From the NCBI RefSeq assembly GCF_001701025.1, contig NZ_CP016793.1, positions 1,054,001 through 1,118,000 on the forward strand: a stretch of 64,000 nucleotides of DNA, written 5' to 3'. Source of the stretch: Lentzea guizhouensis. Its GTDB lineage: Bacteria > Actinomycetota > Actinomycetes > Mycobacteriales > Pseudonocardiaceae. This document shows positions 51,111 through 59,156 of this stretch, piece after piece. Position 1 is the first letter of the stretch. Each line of letters begins with the position of its first letter. Both the position numbers and the translations under genes were made by a program. The notes beneath the pieces were generated by a model. The model was not told the DNA's origin. It was given only the letters and a program-made list of their open reading frames with translations, and made no database searches.

Positions 51111-52097
51111 ATGGTGCTTCGGCAGGCGAGCGACTTCGCCCAGCTGTCCGTCCTGATCAAGCAGGCCGGCCTGCTGCGGCGACGGCGCGGCTATTACTAC
51201 GTCCGCATCGGCGTCAACCTGCTGGTCTACGCAGCGGCCTGGGTGGCGTTCGCGTTGCTCGGCGACTCCTGGTGGCAGCTGGCGGTGGCGGTCGTGCTGG
51301 CGATCATGACCACCCAGCTGGCGTTCATCGGCCACGACGCCGGCCACAAGCAGATCTTCGCGTCCCGGCGCTGGAACGAGATCGCCGGGTACTTCCACAG
51401 TGGACTGGTCGGGGTCAGCTACGACTGGTGGGTGGGCAAGCACAACCGTCACCACGCCAACCCCAACCACGAGGACGAGGACCCGGACGTCGACATCTCG
51501 GTGCTGGCGTTCACCCAGAAGCAGAGCGCGGCCAAGCGCGGCCCGCTGCGCTGGATCGCCGCCCGCCAGGCCTACCTGTTCTTCCCGCTGCTGCTGCTCG
51601 AAGGCTATGCACTGCATTGGCACTCGATCAAGTACTCCGGCCGGGAGCGGTACGTGATGATCGCGAACATCGTCGTGTACCTCGGCGTCGTGTTCTGGGT
51701 GCTCTCCCCCGTGTACGCCATCGCGTTCGTGCTGGTGCACCAGGGCTTGTGGGGCCTCTACATGGGATGTTCGTTCGCCCCCAACCACAAGGGCATGCCG
51801 GTGCTCTCGGCGGGGCACTCGCTCGACTTCCTCCGCAAGCAGGTGCTGACCTCCCGCAACATCACCGGCGGCCGGTTCGTGGACTTCCTGCTGGGCGGGC
51901 TGAACTACCAGATCGAGCACCACCTGTTCCCGAGCATGCCGCGGCCCGCGCTGCGGCACGCCCAGGTGATCGTGCAGAAGTTCTGCGAGCAGCACGACAT
52001 CTCCTACGCCCAATGCGGACTGTTCCGCTCGTACGGGTACGTCCTGGAACACCTGCACGAGGCCGCGGCGCCGTTGCGCGCCAAACCCGCCGTCTGA
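51111..52097 (+). CDS. Membrane fatty-acid desaturase
   Basis: The 328-residue protein is a di-iron membrane desaturase. The three histidine boxes are intact: GHDAGH, HNRHH and QIEHH. The last, with Gln first, is typical of front-end/acyl-lipid desaturases. Four hydrophobic segments flank them. It inserts a double bond into a fatty-acyl chain using reduced ferredoxin and O2. The start abuts the inverted-repeat operator, giving a very short leader. Its place beside SDR, P450 and export genes could mean a lipid-derived metabolite or a membrane adaptation function. Confidence 0.9.
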   Translation: MVLRQASDFAQLSVLIKQAGLLRRRRGYYYVRIGVNLLVYAAAWVAFALLGDSWWQLAVAVVLAIMTTQLAFIGHDAGHKQIFASRRWNEIAGYFHSGLVGVSYDWWVGKHNRHHANPNHEDEDPDVDISVLAFTQKQSAAKRGPLRWIAARQAYLFFPLLLLEGYALHWHSIKYSGRERYVMIANIVVYLGVVFWVLSPVYAIAFVLVHQGLWGLYMGCSFAPNHKGMPVLSAGHSLDFLRKQVLTSRNITGGRFVDFLLGGLNYQIEHHLFPSMPRPALRHAQVIVQKFCEQHDISYAQCGLFRSYGYVLEHLHEAAAPLRAKPAV

Positions 52098-52140
52098 TTC
52101 CCGCCAGACCCGCGGCTGTCCTTCGACCAGGCTTTGCCCC

Positions 52141-52842
52141 ATGGGATCACTTGAAGGCAAAGCAGCACTGGTCACCGGTGGCAGCCGCGGGATCGGGGCC
52201 GCCGTGGCCGCCAAGCTCGCCGCGCTGGGTGCGCGGGTGGCGGTCACCTACCAGAACACCAAGCCGGTAAACGGGATCGCGTTCCAGGCCGACAGCGCGG
52301 ACCCGGACGCGGTGGTCGCGGCGGTCGACTCGGCCGCCGCGGAGTTCGGCCGGCTCGACGTGCTGGTGAACAACGCGGGCGTGTTCCAGGTCGGGCCGTT
52401 GGACGAGATCGGCCGTGCCGAGTTCGACCACACCATGGCGGTCAACGTCCGTGCGCCTTACCTCGCTTCACGTGCGGCGGCACGGCACATGCACGACGGT
52501 GGGCGGATCATCAGCATCGGCAGCAACGTCGCGGTGTACGCGCCGTTCCCCGGTTTCGCGTTGTACTCGGCGAGCAAGACCGCGCTCATCGGCATGACCA
52601 AGGGCCTGGCCCGGGAGCTGGGACCGCGGGGCATCACCGCGAACATCGTGAACCCCGGTCCGACCGACACGGACATGAACCCGGCGGACGGGCCGATGGC
52701 GGACACGATCCGCGGGCTGACCGCGCTGGGGCGGTACGGGGAGGCGGCGGAGATCGCCGAGGTGGTGGTGGCGCTGGCGGGGGACGCCGGTGCGTACGTC
52801 ACCGGTGCCTCCATCAACGCCGACGGTGGGTTCACCGTCTGA
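52141..52842 (+). CDS. Short-chain dehydrogenase/reductase
   Basis: The 233-residue protein is a classical SDR. It has TGGSRGIGAAVAAK (cofactor glycine motif), NNAGVFQ, the catalytic ISIGSNVAVY with YSASK (Tyr, Lys) and the end ADGGFTV. The short ARVAVTYQNT after the glycine motif suggests NADP(H) use. It reduces or oxidises a carbonyl/alcohol group in the cytosol; the substrate is unknown. It begins 43 bp after the desaturase and may be cotranscribed. Confidence 0.88.
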   Translation: MGSLEGKAALVTGGSRGIGAAVAAKLAALGARVAVTYQNTKPVNGIAFQADSADPDAVVAAVDSAAAEFGRLDVLVNNAGVFQVGPLDEIGRAEFDHTMAVNVRAPYLASRAAARHMHDGGRIISIGSNVAVYAPFPGFALYSASKTALIGMTKGLARELGPRGITANIVNPGPTDTDMNPADGPMADTIRGLTALGRYGEAAEIAEVVVALAGDAGAYVTGASINADGGFTV

Positions 52843-52849
52843 CCTGCTG

Positions 52850-54046
52850 TTACTCCCAGGTGACCGGCAGGGCGTGCACGCCGTAGATGTTCATGTCGGT
52901 CCTGAGCTTCACCTCACCGGGCGCCACGGCCAGCTGCAACGTCGGGAACCGACGCAGCAACCCCTCGAAACCGGCGCGCATCTCGATGCGGGCCAGCTGC
53001 TGGCCGAGGCACTGGTGGATGCCGTGCCCGAACGTCAGGTGGCCGCGTGCCTTGCGGTGCACGTCCAACGTGTCCGGGTGGTCGAACCGCTCGGGGTCGT
53101 GGTTGCCCGCCAGCAACGACAGGACGACCGTCGACCCCTGCGGGATCTTCTCGCCGAAGAACTCGATGTCCTCCGCGGCGTAGCGGAAGAACACGTCGGC
53201 GACCGTGAGGTAGCGCAGCAGTTCCTCGACGGCGTCGGGGATCAGCTGCGGTGCCGTCCGCAGCGCCGCCAGCTGGTCCGGGTGCTCCAGCAGCGCGAAC
53301 GTGCCCAGCGCCAGCATGTTCGCCGTCGTCTCGTGCCCGGCGAGCAGCAGGAGGAACGACATGCCGACCAGCTCCGGGATGCTCAGGTCCTCGTCGCGGG
53401 CCAGGTCGGACAGCAGGTCGTCGGCGGGCTCGGCGCGCTTGGCGGTGACGAGGTCGGCCAGGTAGGTGTAGATGGCCGTGTAAGCGGCCATCTTGTCCTC
53501 CAGCGAGATCTCCCGCTCCATCATCTTCGAGGAGTTCACTTGGAAGGTCTCGCGGTCCGCGTACGGCACGCCGAGCAGCTCGCAGATCACCAGTGACGGC
53601 ACCGGGAGCGCGAACTCGGCGACCAGGTCGACCGGCGGGGTGAGCTCCGCCAGCTCGTCGAGCTGCCGTTCGGTGACGGCGATGATGCCCTCTTCGAGCG
53701 CCTTCATCCGCCGGACGGTGAACGCGCCGGTGAGCTTGCGCCGCAACCGGGTGTGGTCCGGCGGGTCCATGCTCAGGAAGATGCCCGGCTCCTGCGGGGA
53801 CGGCTCGGTCTGCTCCGGCCAGCCGGGCATCGGGTAGGGGACGTGGAGGATCCCGAGGTCCTGGCGGGAGCTGAACCTGGTGTCCGCCAACGCCTGCCGG
53901 ACGGCCTCGTAGCCGGTGACCAGCCACCCCTCGTGGCCGTCGGGGAAGAGCATCGGGCTGACCGGACGCTCCGAGCGCACCGCCGTGATGGCACTCGGCG
54001 GGACGAACGGGCCTGCGTCGCGGTCGGTCGGTAAGCCTTGCAACAT
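52850..54046 (-). CDS. Cytochrome P450 (CYP105/107-like)
   Basis: The 398-residue protein has all P450 hallmarks: the I-helix LLAGHETTANML, the K-helix EELLRYL, and the heme-thiolate loop FGHGIHQCLGQQLAR with the proximal Cys. Length and motif are like actinomycete class I P450s that take electrons from ferredoxin, but no ferredoxin gene is adjacent. It begins 16 bp downstream of the ABC permease on the same strand, so it is probably the last gene of an operon. The substrate is presumably the locus metabolite. Confidence 0.92.
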   Translation of the reverse strand: MLQGLPTDRDAGPFVPPSAITAVRSERPVSPMLFPDGHEGWLVTGYEAVRQALADTRFSSRQDLGILHVPYPMPGWPEQTEPSPQEPGIFLSMDPPDHTRLRRKLTGAFTVRRMKALEEGIIAVTERQLDELAELTPPVDLVAEFALPVPSLVICELLGVPYADRETFQVNSSKMMEREISLEDKMAAYTAIYTYLADLVTAKRAEPADDLLSDLARDEDLSIPELVGMSFLLLLAGHETTANMLALGTFALLEHPDQLAALRTAPQLIPDAVEELLRYLTVADVFFRYAAEDIEFFGEKIPQGSTVVLSLLAGNHDPERFDHPDTLDVHRKARGHLTFGHGIHQCLGQQLARIEMRAGFEGLLRRFPTLQLAVAPGEVKLRTDMNIYGVHALPVTWE

Positions 54047-54062
54047 CGGTTCGTTCTCCTTC

Positions 54063-54845
54063 TCAGCGGGTGGATTCGCGGTTGAAGAGCTTCTTGGACC
54101 ACAGGTAGCCGCCGAACCCGATGACGACGCACCAGCCCAGCGCGATCCAGCCGCTGTTGCCGATCGGCGTGCCCATCAGCAGGCCGCGCAGCGCGTCGAT
54201 GAACGGGGTGAACGGCTGGTACTCGGCGAACCAGCGCAGCACGGTCGGCATCGAGTCTGTGGGCACGAACCCGTTGCCGAAGAACGGCAGCAGGATCAGC
54301 GGCAGGCCGATGTTGCTCGACGACTCGACGGACTTGCTGGCGAGCCCCAGCGCGGCGGAGAGCCAGATGAGGGCGAACGCCATGCCCACCAGCAGACCGA
54401 CGATCGCGAGCCACTCGACGGGGTTCGCCTGCGGCCGGAACCCGATGGCCACGGCGACGCCGAAGACGAACGTCATGGCGAGCACGGTCTGCACCAGGCT
54501 GCCGACGACGTGTCCGGTGAGGACGGACACCCGTGCGATCTTCATGGTGCGGAACCGGTCGACGATGCCCTCGGTCATGTCCATCGCGATCGAGATGCTG
54601 GTGCCCTGCACCGCCGCCGTGATGGCCATCAGGATGATCGTCGGGGTGACGTAGCTGAGGTACTCGGCGCGGCCGCCGGACGGTCCGCCGAGGCCGGCGC
54701 CGAGCGTGCCGCCGAAGACGTAGACGAACAGCAGCAGGAAGACGACCGGCATCAGCAGCAGCTGGAACGTCATCGACGGGTAGCGGACCATCCGCTTGAG
54801 GTTGCGGCGGACCATCGTCGCCGAGTCGGTCAGGACGTAGCTCAT
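54063..54845 (-). CDS. ABC-2-type transport permease (DrrB-like)
   Basis: The 260-residue membrane protein has six helices and the ABC-2 pattern with LLMPVVFLLLFVYVFGGTLG, then SYVTPTIILMAITAAVQGTS and MTEGIVDRFRTMKIARVSVL. This is the DrrB/NodJ family that forms the membrane half of drug exporters. It overlaps the DrrA-like gene by 4 nt (ATGA). With it, it should export a hydrophobic compound. Confidence 0.9.
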   Translation of the reverse strand: MSYVLTDSATMVRRNLKRMVRYPSMTFQLLLMPVVFLLLFVYVFGGTLGAGLGGPSGGRAEYLSYVTPTIILMAITAAVQGTSISIAMDMTEGIVDRFRTMKIARVSVLTGHVVGSLVQTVLAMTFVFGVAVAIGFRPQANPVEWLAIVGLLVGMAFALIWLSAALGLASKSVESSSNIGLPLILLPFFGNGFVPTDSMPTVLRWFAEYQPFTPFIDALRGLLMGTPIGNSGWIALGWCVVIGFGGYLWSKKLFNRESTR

Positions 54846-55775
54846 CGTCGGGTCACTTTCTCGGGGTTGCCGGTGAGGGCGAGGAAGACGTCGTCGAGGT
54901 CGGGCGTGTGCATGCTGAGCGAGTCGACCAGCACGGCGTTGTCGTCGAGCCGGTCGAGCAGTGCCTTGAGCGAGCCGACGCTGCCGTCGTTCGGCACGCG
55001 CAACGCGAGCGCGTCACCGTCGCGGGTGGCGGTGCGGACGACCCGCTGGGCGGACTCCAGGTGGCGCGGGTCGGTGAACTGCAGCAGGACGTGACCACCG
55101 GGGATGCGCCGCTTGAGCTCGTCGGCGGTGCCCTCGGCGACGATCCGGCCGTGGTCCAGCACCGCGATCCGGTCGGCGAGCGTCGGCCTCCTCCAGGTAC
55201 TGGGTCGTCAGGAAGATCGTGACGCCGGAGGCGACCAGCTCCCGCACGATCTGCCACATCGCGCGGCGGCTGCGCGGGTCGAGACCGGTGGTCGGCTCGT
55301 CGAGGAAGATCACCTGTGGTGAGCCCACCAGCGTCATCGCGAGGTCGAGCCGGCGCCGCATGCCGCCGGAGTAGGTGGCGGCGGACTTGTCGGCCGCGTC
55401 GACGAGGTCGAACTGCTCCAGCAGCTGGTCGGCCTTGCGCCTGCCCTCGGACTTGCCGAGGTGGTGCAGGTCGGCCATCAGCAACAGGTTCTCCCTGCCC
55501 GTCATCAGGTTGTCGACGGCGGAGAACTGGCCGGTGACGCCGATGGCGGCGCGCACGGCGTCCGGGTCGGCCGAGACGTCATGTCCCGCAACGGAAGCGC
55601 TGCCCCCGTCGGCGCGGATCAACGTCGACAGGATCTTGACCGTGGTGGTCTTGCCGGCACCGTTCGCGCCGAGCAACGAGAAGACGGTGCCGCGCGGCAC
55701 GGTCAGGTCGACGCCCTTGAGCACCTCGGTGTCGCCGTACGAACGGCGCAGTCCGGTGGCTTTGATCGCGTTCAT
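54842..55775 (-). CDS. ABC transporter ATPase (DrrA-like), frameshift near 55180
   Basis: From ATG 55775 the protein has Walker A LGANGAGKTTTVK, signature YSGGMRRRLDLAM, Walker B VIFLDEPTTGLD and TIFLTTQYLEEAD. There the frame changes; expected residues RLADRIAVLDHGRIV continue in another frame to the stop at 54842, ending with the DrrA-type C-terminal domain LDDVFLALTGNPEKVTRR. About two bases are missing near 55180. Restored length is about 311 residues, normal for DrrA. It energises export with the next gene. Confidence 0.85.
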
Positions 55776-55791
55776 CTGCTTGTTGTTCCCC

Positions 55792-56634
55792 TCAGGCCCG
55801 GCGAATCGTGATGTCGCCGAACGACGTGTTGGCGGTGACCTTGACGGTCTGGGTGGAGTTGCCGGGGCCGTCGCTGCCGTCGAGCGTGTTGGTGACGCGG
55901 CCGAACCCGGTCTTGACGTCGAGCCAGGCGGCGGTGCCCTGGGCGATGCCGAGCTCGATGGAACCCATGGCGGTGCTGAGCGTGGCGGCGTCGCGCACGA
56001 CCTCGCCGACGGTGATGGAGCCCATGGCGGTCTTGGCGTCCAGCAGCGCACCGACCCGCTCGGCGGAGATGTCGCCGTTGGCCGCGCGGGCCCGCAGCTC
56101 ACCCTCGACCGTGCCGATCTCGGTGTTGCCGTTGGAGTTCTTGACGGTCAGCGATCCGGTGACCGCGCCGACCCGGATGCTGCCGCTGCCGGACTTGACG
56201 TCGGCGTTGCCGTCGGCGGCGCCGACGGTGACCTGTCCCGCGCCGGTGTCGACCTTCAACGGGCCGCTGCGGTCGATGTGGACGTGGCCCGCGGACATGT
56301 CGGCCTCGGTCTCCCCCAGCACGCCGCGGGTGCGGATGCCGCCCGCCGTGACGTCGAGGTCGACCTTCGAGCCGGTCGGCAGCTCGATCACCACGTCGAC
56401 CGACCTGGTCTTCTTGGAGAAGTCGAACGTCCGCTTCTGGCCGCGGACCGTCAGCGTGCCGCCGGCGAAGTCGACGCGGGTCTTCTGCGCGGCCTCGACG
56501 TCGGAGTTGTCGCGCGGGTCGGAGGGCCGCACCTCGACCGAGGTCGTCGTGCGGTCGCTCGCCTTGACCTCGACGTAGCCCGCGTAGATGTCGAGCAGCA
56601 CCGAAATCGGTTCTGGCGTGTCGTAAGAAGGCAT
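55792..56634 (-). CDS. DUF4097 beta-helix protein
   Basis: The 280-residue protein is a right-handed beta-roll of short repeated strands with periodic Gly/Asp, such as GNADVKSGSGSIRVGAVTGS, KTAMGSITVGEV and LSTAMGSIELG. It lacks a signal peptide and ends TSFGDITIRRA. DUF4097 members are putative adhesin-like proteins of unknown function, often next to DrrAB-type genes and an RHH protein in actinomycetes. It lies 16 bp upstream of the ATPase. Confidence 0.85.
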   Translation of the reverse strand: MPSYDTPEPISVLLDIYAGYVEVKASDRTTTSVEVRPSDPRDNSDVEAAQKTRVDFAGGTLTVRGQKRTFDFSKKTRSVDVVIELPTGSKVDLDVTAGGIRTRGVLGETEADMSAGHVHIDRSGPLKVDTGAGQVTVGAADGNADVKSGSGSIRVGAVTGSLTVKNSNGNTEIGTVEGELRARAANGDISAERVGALLDAKTAMGSITVGEVVRDAATLSTAMGSIELGIAQGTAAWLDVKTGFGRVTNTLDGSDGPGNSTQTVKVTANTSFGDITIRRA

Positions 56635-56706
56635 GGCTGTCCCCTCAGAAGGTGTCGAAGAACCGTCTCCGCAGGTCAGAGACGTGAAGTGAAAGCGGCG
56701 GAGGTG

Positions 56707-57228
56707 TTAGCGGACCCAGCCGGTGAAGCGCTGCGAGGCGGCGACGCCACCGAGCCAGGACTCGGTGCCGCCGGCCTCCCGCTTCGGTGCCAGCTGGGCC
56801 GTCGCGGCGCGGACGAGCCACGCGTTGATCGAACGGCCCTCCTTCGCCGCGGCCTCGTCGATCGCGGCCTTGAGCTGCTCCGGCAGGCGGACGTTGATGC
56901 GCACGGTGGCGCCGTCCTCGTAGCCGGAGGGGTCCTCGGCGGGTGCCGGGGCGGGCTCCGGCGCGACCTCGGCCGGCGGCTCCGGTGCACGGCGGGTCAC
57001 GACGAACCTGGGGTCACGGCCCCGCAGCAGCACCTGCACCGAGTCCGGTGCCAGGTCCGCGGTGATCTCGTCGGCTGCGGCGGAAAGCGCCTCGAGCAGC
57101 GCCAGCCGGATCGCCGACTCCATCGACACGGTCAACCGCTCGACCAGCGCACTGTCCTCGCCACTGCCCATCTCGGCGGCGGTCAGCAGTTCGCGGCCGA
57201 GGGAAGCCACATACGGGGTCAGATCCAT
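56707..57228 (-). CDS. Ribbon-helix-helix (HicB/Arc-like) regulator
   Basis: The 173-residue protein has a C-terminal RHH motif reading ATVRINVRLPEQLKAAIDEA and AAKEGRSINAWLVRAAT, like HicB/Arc repressors. The N-terminal 100 residues are partly helical with a Pro/Ala-rich linker (PPAEVAPEPAPAPAEDP). A HicA toxin gene is not adjacent. ATG 57228 begins MDLTPYVASLGREL. It is the first gene of an operon (RHH, DUF4097, DrrA, DrrB, P450) and probably binds TGGCnCA half-sites directly upstream. Confidence 0.8.
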   Translation of the reverse strand: MDLTPYVASLGRELLTAAEMGSGEDSALVERLTVSMESAIRLALLEALSAAADEITADLAPDSVQVLLRGRDPRFVVTRRAPEPPAEVAPEPAPAPAEDPSGYEDGATVRINVRLPEQLKAAIDEAAAKEGRSINAWLVRAATAQLAPKREAGGTESWLGGVAASQRFTGWVR

Positions 57229-57238
57229 GGCATCACTA

Positions 57239-57298
57239 TGGCACACGGTGGCACCACCCACAAGCTTTCTTGGCTCAATTTGGCACCAAGGTGGCTCA
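57239..57298. promoter_or_regulatory. Phased TGGCnCA half-sites, likely RHH operator
   Basis: TGGCACA/TGGCACC/TGGCTCA copies begin at 57239, 57249, 57271, 57281 and 57292, on one strand. Spacings are 10, 22, 10 and 11 bp, that is, about one or two helical turns. The array begins 11 bp from the RHH start codon. Confidence 0.65.
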
Positions 57299-57347
57299 GA
57301 ATGATCGCGATTGATGACTAAGTGCAGGTCAGAGCGTCGGCCATGGG

Positions 57348-57374
57348 TGGCTCACTCTGGCTCAGCGTGGCTCA
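57348..57374. promoter_or_regulatory. Second cluster of TGGCTCA half-sites
   Basis: TGGCTCA begins at 57348, 57358 and 57368, exactly 10 bp apart; the last overlaps the TetR stop. A further copy lies inside the TetR gene near 57391. These may extend the RHH operator. Confidence 0.5.
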
Positions 57375-57986
57375 CGGCGCGAGCAGGCGGTGGCTCATCC
57401 AGGCCAGCGAGGCCGCGATCTGCGCCTGCGTGACGCCACGACGGCGCTGCTCCCGGTAGACCTCCGGCGCCAGCGGCGCCAGCAGCACCTCGACCAGACC
57501 GTCCGGCTCCGCCACCCCGGCCTCGACCAGCAACGCCCGCACGTGCATCCGCCAGAACCCGTAGGCACCCGTGCCGAACCGCGCGTCTCCGACCTCGGCG
57601 CCCAGCACGAGGTGCAGGTGCCTGTCCAGCAACGAGGTCATCGCGCCGTAGAACGCCGCGAGCCGGTCGGACGGCGTCGCGCCGGGCCCGAGCGGTGGCT
57701 CACCGCGCAGCATCTGCTCCTGCAGCTGCCGTTCGTGCTCGTCCAGCAAGGCCGCGGCGATCGAGGCCGGGTCGGGATAACGGCGGTACAGCGTCGCCCT
57801 GCCGACACCGGCGGCACGGGCGATGTCCTCCATCGTGACCTGCCGCGCGTCCTTGGCCGCGAACACCTGTTCCGCCGCCGCGAGCACACGCGCACGGTTG
57901 CGTGCGGCGTCGACGCGCTCCTTGACCTGCGGCTGCCCGGTCGTCACCGCGAGCAGGGCCTCGTCCTGTCCGCCCCTGATGGCCAT
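57372..57986 (-). CDS. TetR-family regulator of the divergent exporter
   Basis: The 204-residue protein has a TetR N-terminus RVLAAAEQVFAAKDARQV, TMEDIARAAGVGRATLYRRY and PDPASIAAALLDEHERQ. The C-terminal domain is the TetR_C class of drug-sensing repressors (QIAASLAWMSHRLLAP). It diverges from a YdcZ-type exporter gene; two palindromes in the spacer look like its operators. The ligand is unknown. Confidence 0.9.
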   Translation of the reverse strand: MAIRGGQDEALLAVTTGQPQVKERVDAARNRARVLAAAEQVFAAKDARQVTMEDIARAAGVGRATLYRRYPDPASIAAALLDEHERQLQEQMLRGEPPLGPGATPSDRLAAFYGAMTSLLDRHLHLVLGAEVGDARFGTGAYGFWRMHVRALLVEAGVAEPDGLVEVLLAPLAPEVYREQRRRGVTQAQIAASLAWMSHRLLAP

Positions 57987-58014
57987 GGCCGGATCCTACG
58001 CACACCGCAGTTAA

Positions 58015-58031
58015 GTGGACAGCTCGTCCAC
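58015..58031. promoter_or_regulatory. TetR operator O1
   Basis: GTGGACAGCTCGTCCAC is an imperfect 17-bp palindrome. Its arms GTGGAC/GTCCAC match O2 at 58057-58073. Confidence 0.75.
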
Positions 58032-58056
58032 TTACCTCCTAGGCTGGCCGCAACAT

Positions 58057-58073
58057 GTGGACAGGCTGTCCAC
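58057..58073. promoter_or_regulatory. TetR operator O2
   Basis: GTGGACAGGCTGTCCAC has perfect 8-bp arms around G. Centre-to-centre distance from O1 is 42 bp, about four helical turns, so two dimers could bind the same face. Confidence 0.8.
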
Positions 58074-58098
58074 TTGCGCAGGATTGGGGGTCGGTCCC

Positions 58099-59076
58099 GT
58101 GTACTTCGCGCTCTTGGCGGCAGCGCTGCTGGTCGGGTGTCTGCTCGCGGTGCAGGCGTCGGTGAACCTCCAGCTGAACAAAGCGGTCGGCACGCCGTAC
58201 GGCGCCTCGACGCTGCAGCTCAGCGTGGCCACCGCACTGCTCGCGGTCCTCGCCGTCGCGGCCGGCACGATCGGTGCCGCCGGTCTCGTGCCCGACGTCG
58301 AGCCGTGGCACCTGCTGGGCGGCCTGGCGAGCCCGCTCTACATCACCAGCGGCATCCTGCTGTTCCCACGCCTGGGCGCGCTGGCGGCGGTCGGGCTCTT
58401 CGTGACCGGCCAGATGTTCGCCTCGCTCGCACTCGACCTCTTCGGGCTGGTCGGTGTGCCGCAGCAACCGCTCACGCTCGGCATCACGGTCGGCGCGATT
58501 GCCGTGCTGGCAGGTATCACCGTGATCATCCGCGGTCAGCTCACCGCCCAGAAGACCGCCGTACCCGCTCCGGCCGGTGGTGGCACCGCCGTCGCGACCA
58601 AGGCGGCCGGCACGAGCGTGAAGCAGGCAGGCTGGATCGTGCTCGGCATCGTCGCCGGTGCCGTGCTGCCGGTCCAGGGCGCGGTCAACGCGAAGCTGCG
58701 CGCCGACCTCGAGGCCCCGATCACCGTCGCGGTGATCAGCTTCGTGGTGGCCACCACCGCCATCGCGGTCGTGCTGGTGGTCATGCGCGCGCTCAACCGC
58801 ACGCCCGCGCCGAAACTGGCACCGCTCACGACGATGCCGTGGTGGGGCTGGCTCGGCGGCGCGTGTGCCGCGGCCTACGTCACCGCGACGTTCATGCTCA
58901 TCCCCGAGATCGGCGCCGCCACCACGGTCGCGCTCACCGTCACCGGCCAGCAGCTGGCCTCCGCGCTGATCGACAGCCGCGGCCTGTTCCGGATGCCGCG
59001 CCGGCCGTTCACCCCGGTCCGCATCGCCGGGCTTGCGTTGCTCGTGGTCGGTTCCGCGCTCGTCCAACTCACCTGA
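58099..59076 (+). CDS. YdcZ/DMT-family membrane exporter
   Basis: From GTG 58099 the 325-residue protein has ten hydrophobic segments in two homologous halves. The first half has LLAVQASVNLQLNKAVGTPY and the second has LPVQGAVNAKLRADLEAPIT, typical of the YdcZ/DUF606 drug/metabolite family. An in-frame GTG at 58015 would place operators inside the gene and gives no signal, so 58099 is chosen. It is probably an efflux pump controlled by the divergent TetR. Substrate unknown. Confidence 0.85.
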   Translation: MYFALLAAALLVGCLLAVQASVNLQLNKAVGTPYGASTLQLSVATALLAVLAVAAGTIGAAGLVPDVEPWHLLGGLASPLYITSGILLFPRLGALAAVGLFVTGQMFASLALDLFGLVGVPQQPLTLGITVGAIAVLAGITVIIRGQLTAQKTAVPAPAGGGTAVATKAAGTSVKQAGWIVLGIVAGAVLPVQGAVNAKLRADLEAPITVAVISFVVATTAIAVVLVVMRALNRTPAPKLAPLTTMPWWGWLGGACAAAYVTATFMLIPEIGAATTVALTVTGQQLASALIDSRGLFRMPRRPFTPVRIAGLALLVVGSALVQLT

Positions 59077-59156
59077 CACGCCAAGCACTTGGGGGGACGT
59101 CCAGTGCCACCGGACCTGTGCAAGCCCTTACCGCGCAGCTCCCGAGATCTTCCCAC

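Noticed and set aside
56707..57228. HicAB toxin-antitoxin system
   Set aside because: Only the RHH part is present and there is no HicA-sized gene beside it. The operon with DUF4097 and DrrAB suggests a regulator.
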